Shown piece by piece: positions 45,293 to 56,330 of a DNA stretch of 64,000 nt; the first letter of the stretch is position 1, and every line of letters begins with the position of its first letter. Origin of the DNA: Platerodrilus igneus (taxonomy: Eukaryota; Arthropoda; Insecta; Coleoptera; Lycidae). The DNA is taken from contig JARFIW010000108.1 of the NCBI GenBank assembly GCA_036346225.1, forward strand, positions 3,986,501 through 4,050,500, written 5' to 3'. A program made the translations under genes and the position numbers. The notes under the pieces were generated by a model. The model ran no database searches, had not been told where the DNA came from, and saw nothing but the letters and a program-made list of their open reading frames with translations.

Positions 45293-45295
<3 letters not shown>
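44853..45295. mobile_element. foldback repeat, one inverted and two direct copies
   Basis: One arm (44,853-45,002) is the reverse complement of 45,133-45,290, sharing GTAAGTTGATAAATAC at the outer end and AATTGAAAGATGGAAAATAT and CAGGACTTGAACCT inside. A second direct copy lies at 44,990-45,098. An (AT)n tract (45,099-45,132) sits between the two direct copies and further tracts border the whole. The inverted-then-direct layout is like the head of the hammerhead array, but no hammerhead core is present. Confidence 0.8.
45099..45132. repeat. (AT)n microsatellite
   Basis: Lies inside the foldback element, between its two direct copies. Confidence 0.95.
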
Positions 45296-45336
<41 letters not shown>

Positions 45337-45344
45337 TATATATA
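45296..45344. repeat. (AT)n microsatellite
   Basis: Right border of the foldback element; the phase flips at 45,330 (ATAATA). Confidence 0.95.
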
Positions 45345-47129
45345 GCTAAGGTAATAAAATTATTTATGAATATATAAGGTCATAAGAAAGAAATACTGCA
45401 TGTAAATATTATAAAAACCGCGAAAACCAAACGCTTAAATCATAAAATGTAAATAATTCGTTCATTAAGCAAAAAGCAAATACAAATCACCATGTATAAA
45501 ATGAATAATAGCTACAGTTAATTAAAAGAAGCACATTCAGTAATAACAACCACATTCACTGAGATAAATAATTGAGGACGCAATGCAATCAATTTTAAAA
45601 CATTTAAGACATTCTAAGCTCAAAAATAAATACAAATTCAGCATATTTGAAGAAAGATAACAGTAAAGCGAAATTTTTTTCAAGACGCATTTGCGTAAGA
45701 AAATAATCAATGCGTGTTTATAATAAACAAACTTTTTAAAAACAAGCATATTTCATAAAGTATAAAGAATTGAGGCAAAAGCGTACAAGTCGTTTGAAAT
45801 GTAGGAATTGCCACATTTAATAAAACCCAGCATGTGTAAACAAAGTATTAACACTAAAATTAAGACTACGGGCAGTTGAAGGTACAAAATACCAAATTCC
45901 ATAATACATAGCCCTGATGTGCGTGCAAAATCAAGCGTCTATAACATGCAATACCCAATAAAACCCAACAGGTTAAGATAAACGGAGGAAACGTATTTGT
46001 CTGTAAAACAAACTTAAGCTGATAAAGGAGATTCATTATAATCGACACATGGATTATAATAGTTGAAGCAAAAGTATTACGTAAATTTCAATTTAGTGAA
46101 GTTAAATTGAAAGTTGTAAGTGAAAGTCATATTAATTAAAAATTCTAAGTAGAAAGCAGTAAAACTGCCGTTGGTATAAAACGTAAGCCTAGATTTAATC
46201 AATATGAATAAAGTTTACAATTTATTAATTTAGGGCTCTAAGTACGGAAAACTATATAATGACGTTTAACTAAATCGAAGCTAAACCGACTCTAAGTATG
46301 GGAAATTAAAATCGACTCTAAGGACGAACACTGAGTAATCAACTAAATACTGAGCGTTAAACTAAACAACCAACTAAATAATTAAATAAATAAAACTAAA
46401 TTACGACTGCAATTGCGGGAAAATAGTTCGAAGTACTGGGATACACGCCAAGCGGTGGGTCAACGACTCGAAACCACTAAACAAGCAACCGATTTAGATT
46501 AGGAAGCTCTAATAAGAAGCAGCAGGAGGAGTATCAGGTCGGAATTATCTTTTCAATTTATAGTACGTTACATTTATTATTTTAAATATTTGATGAACTT
46601 AAAACTTGCAGGTAATTTAGATATTTGGTGTAGAAGGTCAACAAAAATTTAGTTGGTACATAAAAGTACGTTTAAAAACGGGGAATAGTTCTTTGAACGT
46701 TCAACGAAACCATTCATAGTAAAATACAATTCTTTGATGGCTTTAATTGCCATAAAAAGGTTAAAAAGGTTCTAAATTTCGTAATGAACAAATTTGATAG
46801 GAATATTTATTTTAATTTTGATTCAAGAGTTCTGTAAATAGTAAATGATATTAAAAGGACGTAGAGTTGTAAATTGTAAAATTTCGTAGCTTATTATATA
46901 AATTTTTAGAGAATTTCGTTTGTCTAATTCAGGTAGATGGAGTGTTAGAGGGGAGTGGGTAAAAAATTCTCTGTTATCATATCGTCGTTCACTCTGTACG
47001 GGATATCACTGAGCTAGTCGGGGCATAAATTTAATTGTGTTAATTTTAAAATTATTTTAGAGGCACAGAGAAATGACGATCAGCAGGCAATTGGTCGTTA
47101 TACATCTGACGAGCGGCGATATTGTAGCA

Positions 47130-47130
<1 letters not shown>
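45345..47130 (+). mobile_element. family X unit (type with GTAGCAA end)
   Basis: Right end matches 34,880-35,076. It also carries a CTTGCAGGTAATTTAG donor-like motif (46,610) in the place where other units have CTCCAGGTAATTA. The left half (45,345-46,400) is AT-rich, with three TCTAAGTA/TCTAAGGA-type repeats near 46,240-46,320. No gene recognised. Confidence 0.55.

Positions 47131-47177
<47 letters not shown>
47131..47177. repeat. (AT)n microsatellite
   Basis: Begins TATGTATATA after the GTAGCAA end of the left unit. Confidence 0.95.
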
Positions 47178-47178
<1 letters not shown>

Positions 47179-49245
47179 CGATAGAGTAAGAGAATTACAT
47201 TCGAAAATTTTATTAATTTACCAATAATCGTCATAAATTTCACACTATAGAAAAATTTCAAAAAAATTATTTCTTACCCAGATTCTTCAACTGCTGCCCT
47301 GGCTAGCTCAGTTGGGCCTCCTCTTGGATACCTAGATTCACTATCATACTCTTTATCGTTCACGCACACACTCAATAAAACCACAAAATAATACAATAAT
47401 CATACAATATTTATTTACCACTATTTACAAATAAAAATTCAAGATTATTTACATTTCGGTGCTCAAGTTACACCTCAATAAAATCTATTTTTGTAAAGTC
47501 CAGTATTTTAACTAGAAATATTAAACAGATTGAATGTAACCGGAGTAAATGGGCTCTGAATAATACCTGATTTTTCTTTCTTTATTTATAATTAATTTTA
47601 ATTAGGACACTCTGGTGTATAGTGAGCTCATGATAACCCAGTTTTTTATGATTAATGTATGCTTTTTACTTAACATACGCTTACTGCAAACCAAAAAAAC
47701 CCATGTACTCGTAACAATAAAAATTTAAATTCCTGATGGAACGTTAATAAGCTTTATATACACCTTTTGATTTATATTTAAATACCATAACAAAAGTTAG
47801 TTATGCAAAATACCTTCATAGTTCATTCTCACACATCACAACAATTTCCATAGTTTATAAAAACAACAAATTCTAAAGCGTTACCTGGAATTTCTTGAAG
47901 ATTCCTACTCCGTTGACAAAGCCGTTAAGTTGTTTTCACTCTCGGTTTCGTGGTACTGCTTTGCTGGCCGCTTCTAGCTATTTGTAGATGAACACCATTT
48001 AAGTTGTGCTGCATGCTCTGCCTTCACGATGCATCCAAATCCAAATCCAAATTTATTACACTTCTTTCATAATTGCGTACTTTAGTTTAATTTAATTTAC
48101 GTTTCATTACTTCACTTCACGAGCTTGTTTAAAATAAATGTTGCACCTCAATAAAATTTAAGCTCGATGCAATCTGCGTATCAAAATTATGAGGCCAACA
48201 CTGTACTATTTAATTTAAAATAATTTTATATACTTACAAGGTCGTGGTAAATTTCTGTTCGTAGTCTGAAGCGATGAAAGTATACTAAGAGAACGAAGTT
48301 AAAAGAGAGCGATGTTAAATCTTTTAGAGTATTTATACACTTCGAATGTAACCTCTCCATACCCTCCTAACGCGAAACATTTAATTTAAACTAATACTTC
48401 TTAAAATTTTGGTTCAACCGTTTTCGAAATCTTCGAAATTTAACTCGTCGTTATTTTATTTTCCGAAAAATTAACAATCAATATTTTCGTGCTTGTCTGT
48501 TATACTACTAACTGTATAGACCAATCAGATATTCAATGACGTCTTGAAACCCCGCCTGTATTAACGCTATTCCTCTCTTATGCATTTTCTGTTTCCTTCT
48601 AACCTTGTTTGAGTGGTAGAAATCGATATTACTGTCCGCGTTTCAAACTAACCCACGTGGACTGAATACGTGCGTTTTGAAGTGAACTGTTATTATGCCT
48701 GTCTAATCCGGAAGCATTTCATTGACCGTCTATCCTTTCTGCGCTTTAAGGAAACTTTTAGTTAACATTTACGCGAACCGTCCGACCGTTTACCCGATAT
48801 ACTTTGAATACTTGTCTTTTATCTACACAAATAAGGGGAACCTGATATTTCCAAAACCTGCAGCTGTTCAATTAACAAACGTTTTAACACAACATTTCTA
48901 GGAGTTGGCTTTTCAAGGTATTTTATATTCAACGGCTGTTCGTTTGTTAGCAAGGCGTTTCACCTTGGTATTATCGATTTTTCAAGCTCTTATGCGTATT
49001 AGCCGTAATTACCCGTTCAATTAAACTCAATTAAATTAATGAATAATTTGCATTGGCTTCTCCCCTTTATTTTCTTTACGAACCTAACTAAATTTTTAAT
49101 CACTAATTGTAAAATTATGGTAACACTTGTTACTTTAAAATGAACTAAATGAAATAAATTTCGCACTTAGATTCTGGTTGTTTACTCTATACAGGGTGTT
49201 TAAAATTGCCTTGTTTATACTTAAATTTAGCCCTTTAAAACCACT

Positions 49246-49248
<3 letters not shown>
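47178..49248 (-). mobile_element. family X unit
   Basis: Best-preserved partner of 40,546-42,520: TTATTTCTTACCCAG, CTGGCTAGCTCAGTTGG, GAGCTCATGATAACCCAG, GTTACCTGGAATT, TATACAGGGTGTTTAAAATT and the end CCACTACAA at the (AT)n. On the minus strand, before a GGTAAGAAA donor-like motif, it encodes SRYPRGGPTELARAAVEES. The sister units give similar short peptides (RYPRRDTAELAREAAED; RYSKRGTVELARKAEE). Confidence 0.65.

Positions 49249-49295
<47 letters not shown>
49249..49295. repeat. (AT)n microsatellite
   Basis: Right end of the family X chain. Confidence 0.95.
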
Positions 49296-49300
<5 letters not shown>

Positions 49301-49689
49301 GACGTGTTTTCTGCTGAGTGCATGATCTAAATAATATCAATTAGCTATTTTTAGATTAAAAAGTAGAGAAAGAATGGAGAGCAATGTGGCAACCTTGAGA
49401 TGGCTCAATATTATGCATTCAAGATTATCTAGTTATATACTTTTGGTTCATATTTTTATGATGCATTCAAATGGCTCATGTTAGTGTCAATTATGTTAAA
49501 ATATTAATTATATATATTTTCCAAATTTTTCAAAATTTTAAAGTATATACTTCAGACTCCTTTTCATCGCATACAATATGAACAGACTTTTTTTTGATAA
49601 ACTTTATTTCTTATTAGTCTGTTACCAAAAAATTTAAAACAGGCCTGACCCGTTCCCTGACTAACACGTTGAAAGTTAAAATGAAAATT
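49296..49689. other. no recognisable feature
   Basis: AT-rich spacer between the (AT)n chain and the R1-type LINE. Confidence 0.5.
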
Positions 49690-50526
49690 TATTGTTGTTA
49701 AGGTGTTTGAAATCACCCTGGTTTGTGTGTGTGCCTTTGTGTACTAGTACGGAATTGTGTGTATGTGTTTGTCTGTATGTAGTGGTGTCATGGGATAGCT
49801 TACCCCTCCAGTTCCGGAACGTCGCCAGCCGAAAATCAGAAACCGAGAAGTCACTCCTGCAGGTGTCCTGGCCATCGACAGCCCGAAACTATGGGAGCCT
49901 CGTACAGTTCCAGGTGTGGTGGTGTCGTCAGTGATATTGCCAGGGTGTTTTCCCAAAAGGTTACATTAAGATTAGTTGCCCTCTGGTTATTTGTTATTTA
50001 GCTTAGGTACTAAATTTAAGTGTTAGTTTCAAAAAGTAATAATCTATTAGCTTACAATTAAATTAAATACTAAACCTATTCTACGCAGAAGTTCATAGAT
50101 CCGGGTGAGAATTGTTGTTTATGCACATGCACATAGTGTCACTGCACATATTCACTTTAAGTTGATTTGTTTTTTATTATGTGATTTAGCTCCTGGTGCC
50201 TCAGCGGCCAAACACTGGGAAGTCGTCAGTGGGCAGGTCTCTGGTATTTCCAGGAGCGTCTTTGTGTTGTTATTGTATTCTATTTCGTTGTAATATTTGT
50301 TAGGATACGTGTTGTCATTTGGTCGCTCGAGCGATTTTTGTGAGTGTGTGTTTTGTGTGTACTAGTTTTGGTGTTTGTTGTTTACTTGTTTGATTGTTTG
50401 TTAGTTAGTTATGGTCTTTGTCTTTCAAGTCTTTTGTGTAGTGTTTTTGTCATATATTGTGTGAGTTGATTTAGATGCAGGAAGAAGTCTTCGTTCCATA
50501 GTATGTCTGTCATAGTTTGTCCGTTG

Positions 50527-51182
50527 TTAAGTGCGTTTTGTATTACTTTCCTTGTGTGGTGTGCGTTGTCGTGTGAGTCCCAAATTCAGCAGTAGATGTT
50601 CTGGAGTCCCCATCGCCCCGCATGTGCACGTGTCTATATCAGTTAATTGAAATCTATGTTTGTATGTTGGATATAGTCCATGCCCAGTCATAAAATGTAT
50701 AAGTCCCCGGGTGGGTTGAAAGACCCGTGTCTTCAGTCTGCGTGCTATGTCTGGAATTAGTGTGTGAATACGTCGCCCGTTCATGCTAGTGTCCCATCTG
50801 TGTTGCCATTAGACAATAGTGGTTTTCTGTATGTTACGTCATGTGCGTGATGGCGCTTTCGTAATTGCCTCCACCTTGTCGTACTGCTACTTTCGTAGGA
50901 TGTATGTAGCAGCCCGTTGTTTTACTATTAGATCTAGTGGCATTATTCCCAGTGCTATGGCCAGTGCCTCTTGTGAGGTGGTGCGTAGGCCCCTGTCGAC
51001 CGCAGCATGAGTACCCTTTGCACTGAGTTCACGCGTTGTGGGGGCTTTACTAGATTCATCCTGGGATGCCATGCGTTTGCCCCATGAGTTATTATGGATG
51101 TCATCACGCTGTTCATGTAGAGTTTGACACAATTGAACGAAATTTTGTACTCGCGTTGGGCTAGACTGGCGATGCCTTGCAT
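50527..51182 (-). pseudogene. R1-type LINE ORF2 C-terminal region
   Basis: KISFNCVKLYMNSVMTSIIT with HGANAW (51,140-51,060) and, in the other frame, TTSQEALAIALGIMPLDLIV with KQRAATYILRK are the usual post-RT helices. The terminal Cys-rich domain reads TGHGLYPTYKHRFQLTDID then TCTCGAMGTPEHLLL at 50,700-50,600. In intact relatives this domain binds the element RNA. Confidence 0.75.
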
Positions 51183-51199
51183 TAAGCTTTTTACCTTAG

Positions 51200-51922
51200 C
51201 GCACGTCTTTTGTAAGTGATCTTCAACGTTCGTTTCTCGTACAGGATAATCCCAAGGTACTTAGTTTGGAGCGATCTTTTAACCCTCTCGTGTCATAATA
51301 TGATTTGGAGGTTCCTAAAGAGATTCCGCTTCATCATCATACATATGGTCTTGGATGCAGAGATGAGCATTTTGTTGCTTCTACACCAGTTGTCTATTCG
51401 CTCTAACTGTAGTTGTGGCTTTTTGCTCGATTGCGACCCTTGTATCCCTCTCCACGATTACGAGTATGTGGTCCCTTGTGCAACAACAGTTGAATCCTTT
51501 TTCATTGCCTGAAGGTCGTCCAACAGCCCATCCAGCAAAATGTTCCAGAATACCGTTCCGCAGACGGATCCCTGCGGGCAACCTTTGGTAACGATTTTAG
51601 ATATCGACTGCGGTCCTTGTAGTGTAACGTATTTGTCCTGGCAATAATTTCGAAACGTATGATACAGTTGTTTGGGGCAGTTGATTGATTCCAGCCTGTG
51701 AAACAGGGTCGGCCACCAAAGGTTATTAAATACCCTTTCGATGTCTATCATCGAAAGCTCCTTGAACCATGGGGTTGGCTTGGGCCCTCGACACTGGGTT
51801 ACTTGTGGTATCGACTGATTCATAGCTTGGTGTTTGGCGTTAGTGAGTTGTTTAGCGTATTGGACATTTTCTCCTTGTTGTATTATGGGTATAGGATTGA
51901 AATTGTCTTTAAGTTTTTCCAT
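51200..51922 (-). pseudogene. R1-type LINE reverse transcriptase
   Basis: The frame 51,922-51,458 has KELSMIDIERVFNNLWWPTL (first catalytic Asp region), then TKGCPQGSVCGTVFWNILLD. After a shift, a second frame shows VERDTRVAIEQKATTTV where relatives have the segment after Y-A-D-D. The ADD itself is not readable, so the catalytic pair is lost. The frames end near 51,200 amid stops. Confidence 0.75.
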
Positions 51923-51979
51923 TTGGTCTTTTTGATGTTGTATTTCCTACCTGTCGTTGGAGGGCGGGGTTTTGGATTG

Positions 51980-52510
51980 TCTGTTAAAATCGAAAGTGAT
52001 CAGATTGTGATCACTTATTACTGCTCTGCTGTGGACCCTCCAGCCAGTATGCACTGCCATTTGCCACAGTAATATCTATGTTGCTTTTCGCCCCGGCCCT
52101 GTTTTGGAAATTTGACGGGTTATTAGGTTGGTTAATAATTTCTAGCTGTTGTTGATGTTGAAGTGGTTTGACCTTTTCGCCCCTGTTATCTGTGTAGTCG
52201 CAATGCTCCAGTAGGGATTTGGCATTGACATTGGCTGACAGGATGGTTGTTAGATGGTTGTGCATACGAAATATGGTCTCTACGTCCTTCAGGTATGCGT
52301 CCGGTTTGTGTCTGTATTGGAAGTAACTCGTCGCCACTATAAGTGGTTTCAAGCCGTTTCCTGTCACTTAGATGCACATGCAGTGTTCATTCTGGATGTC
52401 ATGTATACGTGTTACGGTGATATTCTTGTTAAGAACTATCACCACTGTCGTCAGTCTTTCCCCTTTGGTGATTATCCTGGCTGTTATTGGCATGCATGGA
52501 ATCTTTCCGT
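51980..52510 (-). pseudogene. R1-type LINE endonuclease
   Basis: Starts IITKGERLTTVVIVLNKNIT (about 52,500-52,440), passes an in-frame stop at about 52,370 and continues as the 118-codon frame 52,367-52,011: LKPLIVATSYFQYRHKPDAY, ILSANVNAKSLLEHCDYTDN, RGEKV and NRAGAKSNIDITVA. The block ILSANVNAKS corresponds to the GADxNAxS site of R1 endonucleases, with Asp replaced by Asn. This APE-type nuclease would nick the target. The final SDH block is missing. Confidence 0.75.
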
Positions 52511-52569
52511 TGATCACGTGAGGGTAGGGAAGGAGCGGTAGAAGGTTTATTTAGTTTAGGCACGAAAAA

Positions 52570-52866
52570 TGACAGGGGAAATAGGCTGGTAGAATTTTGC
52601 GGCAAGAACAATTTAACCATCACAAATACATTACTTCACCATCATGCTAGAAGACGATACAAGTGGAATATGCCAGGAGATATAGGAAGATATCAAATAG
52701 ATTACATTATTGTTAGACAATGGTTTAGGAATCAAGTCAAAGACTGCAGAAGCTACCCAGAAGCTGATATAAACACTGACCACAGCATCGTAATGATGAA
52801 GGCCGCACTTAAATTTAAAAATTTGAAAAAAGAAATGGAAAAAAGTACTTTAACTTTGAGAAGCTA
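52570..52866 (+). pseudogene. LINE2 endonuclease, C-terminal part
   Basis: GNRLVEFCGKNNLTITNTLL, RRRYKWNMPGDIGRYQIDYI and ADINTDHSIVMMKAALKFKN. The final SDH of the family is TDH here (residues near 52,780), so the catalytic Asp-His pair is present. The N-terminal two thirds, with the other metal ligands, are missing beyond 52,570. Frame closes with TAA at 52,865. Confidence 0.75.
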
Positions 52867-53237
52867 AAAGATAACGATATTAACGAATGATTTGAAAAAA
52901 AAATCAAAGAATTGCTGAAAAATATCGGGACAATTTTTGATACTAAGGAAGTACAAAAAGAATGGAATAACATTAAATCCAGCTTAGAGATGGCGGCCAG
53001 AGATATTCTGGGGTATACACAAAAGAAAATAAGAAACCATGGATAACAAAAAATATCCTGCATTTAATAGAAGAAAAACGAAAATACAAAAATAGATCAG
53101 ACTAAACAGGAAAACGGAGATACAAAGCCATAAAACAAAAAATTATTCGCAAATGTAAGAAAGCTAAAGAACAATGGATTGATAAAAAGTGCAAAGGGGT
53201 ATAAACTAAGATGAAAATAGGAAAGACAGACGAAGAT
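52867..53237 (+). pseudogene. LINE2 linker between endonuclease and RT
   Basis: Charged helical codons across several frames (EVQKEWNNIKSSLEMAARDI, KKAKEQWIDKK) with stops at 52,888, 53,045 and 53,102. This is the normal connection in this LINE type and runs up to the gypsy junction. Confidence 0.6.
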
Positions 53238-54017
53238 GGACGAGGGTGGACTTGAACTCAATATCAAGAAATGTGATTTTTTCAAGACTAAAGTAGAATA
53301 TTTGGGGTTCGAAATAAGTATTGAAGTAGTTAGGATTATTGCTATACGTTTAGAAGAGCTTAAGAAGTTAGACCAACCAAGAAACATCAAAAATTTAAAG
53401 GGATTCTTGGGGGTTTTGAATAACTATAAACGATTCATTCTAGGATATTCAAATTTATGTGTTCTTTTGCTTCAACTTTTAAAAAAAAAAGAGAAATGGA
53501 AGTGGACATCAGAAAGGTAAGAGGCTTTTCAGAAGTTGAAGGCTGTATTTTATCAAGAACTGTCTTTAAGATATCCAAATTTTCAAGAAAAATTTATTTT
53601 AAGAACTGATTCATCTAAATTTGCGATAGTGGCTGAACTAGTACAAATGCAAGGTGGAATAGAAGTACCTGTATGTTTTAAATCGAGAGTTTTAAAAGAT
53701 TGCGAGACCGGATATTATGTCGCGGAGAAGGAGATGCTGGCCATAATACATAAAGTGAAAAAGCTACGTTTTTATTTGTTAGGAAACCGATTTCTTATCG
53801 AGACAGATAACTCTGCGATTTCATTTTTAAAGAAGAATTTGCAAACAGTCGACTCTACAGATGGGCACTGATCTTACAACAATATGATTTCGATATACAA
53901 CACAAGCCAGGAAAAGATAATGTAACGGCTGACTTCTTTAATAGGAAGGCTAATGTAAAAGGTGTCTTGAAGACGAATTGGTTTTTGATAGCACTACAAG
54001 TATTTGGGGACGAGGGT
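53238..54017 (+). mobile_element. gypsy RT/RNase H fragment inserted in LINE2
   Basis: Flanked by a 10-bp direct repeat GGACGAGGGT (53,238-53,247 and 54,008-54,017). Inside, in one nearly open frame: ELNIKKCDFFKTKVEYLGFE and FLGVLNNYKRFILGYSNL of the RT connection. After a TAA at 53,518 come QEKFILRTDSSKFAIVAELV of RNase H (first Asp), EKEMLAIIHKVKKLRFYL (Glu) and IETDNSAISFL (Asp), then HKPGKDNVTADFFNR. The LINE frame resumes immediately after. No LTR is present. It could be an RNA copy inserted by LINE machinery or a repair patch. It is not from E1-E4: the residues differ from all four. Confidence 0.85.
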
Positions 54018-55212
54018 AGCTGGATGAATGAAAAAATTAATATGCAACAAGACGGAGAAATTAAATTAATTAGAATGAATGTTAGGGATATAAAACCATA
54101 TAGCAAAAATATAAAGGATGCCAGAGGAAACGTCATTATAGAAAATGTAGAGAAAGTAATTAGATGACAAGAATATATAAGTAATTTATATGCAGGAGAG
54201 GAACTAACAGCATTAGAACAGGAATCAGACATTGAAAATGATGACTTGGAATATCCTATACTTAGAGATGAGTTTGAATTAGCATTAAAGTGTATGAAAA
54301 ATGGTAAGGCGTCGGATACAGATAAGGTGCAAGCAGAAACTCTAAACGCCTCTGGACAAGCAGTAACAGAACATCTCTTCCAACTTGTAAGCTATATGTA
54401 TGAGACAGGCGAGATACCCAAATATTTCAAACGTAACATCATAGTAACTATACCAAAAAAAAGAGGCGAGGATAAATGTGAAAATTTTTGAACAATAAGT
54501 TTGACAGCACATGTCTCAAAAATATTAACTACAATTGTACAAAGACGAATGGAAACGAGCTGAAGAAATACTGGGAGAAGATCAATTTGGGTTTAGGCAC
54601 AACAGGGGAACACGGGAGGCTATTTTAGCTCTGAGGGTGATAATGGAGAAAACAATAGAGAAGGGGGAAAGCGTATATATAGGGTTTTTACATCTGGATA
54701 AAGCATTCGACAATGTAAAATGGAAAAAAATGTTCGAAATACTCAAAAAGATTGGAATGAGTTTTAAGGACAGACGGATAGTACATAGCTTATACAAAGA
54801 GCAAACGGCGGTAATAGAATTAGAGCAAGAAAGTAGAGAAGTAAATATTAGGAAAGGGGTGAGACAAGGATGTGCCTTATCCCCGGTAATTTTTAACTTG
54901 TACATTGACGAGGCAGTGAATACTGTCAAATACAGGAAGACATTTGGAATTACAATGCAGGGACAAAAGATTGATATGCTTAGATTTGCAAATGATATAG
55001 CGGTATTAGCATCTAGCAAAGAAGAGTTAGAAGCTGCTCTTAATGAAACGGAAACAGTTCTAACAGAAAGATACGGTATGAAAATTAACAAAAATAAAAC
55101 TGAAGTAGTATGCAGAAGAGGGGAAAATAAATCAAAAACAAGGATACAAATAGGTAACAAGAACTTACCAGAGGTTAAGGATTTCTGCTACCTAGGAAGC
55201 CAAATAACGTAA
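54018..55212 (+). pseudogene. LINE2 reverse transcriptase
   Basis: Begins in a linker and LKCMKNGKASDTDKVQAETL, passes KYFKRNIIVTIPKKRGEDKC with a TGA at 54,490, then the 225-codon frame 54,535-55,212: EDQFGFRHNRGTREAILALR, FLHLDKAFDNVKW (first Asp), KGVRQGCALSPVIFNLYIDE and MLRFANDIAVLA. The catalytic pair of the family, [YF]ADD, is FAND here (residues 151-154 of the frame), so the first Asp is Asn and the enzyme should be inactive even without the stops. Confidence 0.85.
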
Positions 55213-55742
55213 GGTGGGAAAAGCGCAAAAGATATAAAACAAAAGATTAGCAGAAGATCGTGCTACATTTAACAAGAAAAAGCAACTACTGTGTTCAAAG
55301 ACAACAAACATAGAAACAAAGAAAAGTTTGCTTAAAACATATGTGTGGAGCACAGCACTGTATGGCTGTGAAGCCTAGAGAGTAGAAGCAGACAAGAAAA
55401 AACCTTTGAAATGTGGTGCTACAGATGTTTGATGAAGATAACATAGACAGAAAAAGTTAAGAACAAAGAGGTACTAGAAATGGTAGAGGAAAAAAGAAAT
55501 ATGTGGAAAACAGTAAAAAATACGAGAAATAGGATGATAGGCCACATACTAAGACATGAAGGAATACTGCATAATATATTAGAAGCAGAGATAGGAAAAG
55601 AGAGATGTAGAGGTAGACCTAGGTTAGACTATTGCACACAGATAGTGAAAGATGTAGGATGTGGGAATTTCAGGGAGATGTGTAGGCTAGCTCAGAATAG
55701 AAATCAATGGAGGTACGCATCCAACCAGTCCCAAGATGGATA
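55213..55742 (+). pseudogene. LINE2 ORF2 C-terminal region
   Basis: After frameshifted helices (55,213-55,470), the 87-codon frame 55,480-55,743 reads MWKTVKNTRNRMIGHILRHE, KERCRGRPRLDYCTQIVKDV and a final NQWRYASNQSQDG. This is the conserved tail of this LINE type. It ends with the stop at 55,741. Confidence 0.8.
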
Positions 55743-56330
55743 AATTAATGACGAAGAAAGTAACTGTAATTCAACATGATGATTATTATAAGCAACTATA
55801 AGAATTGGTTGGGCAATATTCTCAAATAATGTTAATTGTATGAAAGGATTTATTGGAAAACTATTATTTCGGCAAATGTCTAAGTGTTGGGGGATCTTGG
55901 TAGCCACAGGCTGCCTAACCCCCTTCACTGAATCTCGATGAAATAGGGCATAAAATTAGAAAACAATAGAAGGGGAACCGAGCTGTATACATGCTGTGTG
56001 AGAATTTCAGGGAACTGTGTAGGCTAGCTTAGAATATAAATAAGTACAGGTACGTGTCCAACCAGTTTTGAGACGGAAAACCTAATGACAAAAACATAAG
56101 CGCAGATAAATCTGATGATTATTATGAACAACTGCAGGTGTTGGTTATGAAATATCTGCAACTAATGTTGACTGTGCGAAAAGATATATTGGAAAAAATA
56201 TTAAATCGGTAAATGTTTAAGTGCTGGTGGAACTTGGCAGCCACAGGCTGCTTACCCCACTTCACAACCACTGAATGTCCGAGAAGGGTATATAATTGTA
56301 AAAGAATAGAAGGGGACCAAACTGCATCTA
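55662..56330 (+). repeat. tandem duplication of the LINE2 3' tail, unit about 333 bp
   Basis: 55,662-55,990 and 55,996-56,330 share GAATTTCAGGGA, TGTGTAGGCTAGCT, CCAACCAGT, TGATGATTATTAT, AGCCACAGGCTGC and AGAATAGAAGGGG in the same order. Copies are clearly diverged. Confidence 0.8.

Larger units (their letters stand above)
49690..52565 (-). mobile_element. R1-clade LINE, 5' truncated and decayed
   Basis: Minus-strand order is endonuclease, RT, C-terminal Cys-rich domain, 3' tail. The phrases TKGCPQGSV, WNILLDGLL, TDNRGEKV and SNIDITVA are typical of R1-clade ORF2. ORF1 is absent: the 5' side stops at 52,565 against LINE2. The 3' tail is undefined; 49,744-49,956 has a minus frame without recognised domain, and no poly-A is visible. 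Confidence 0.8.
52570..55985 (+). mobile_element. LINE2: endonuclease/RT LINE, 5' truncated, with a gypsy fragment inside
   Basis: The plus strand encodes the last part of an APE-type endonuclease, a linker, RT and the usual C-terminal region ending near 55,742, then about 240 bases of 3' tail. A piece of gypsy pol interrupts it (53,238-54,017). Clade not assigned: phrases such as RQGCALSPVIFNLYIDEA and GHILRHEG are common to many insect endonuclease/RT LINEs. Confidence 0.8.

Noticed and set aside
54582..55160. 192-codon minus-strand frame
   Set aside because: Exact shadow of the LINE2 RT frame on the other strand; no domain.
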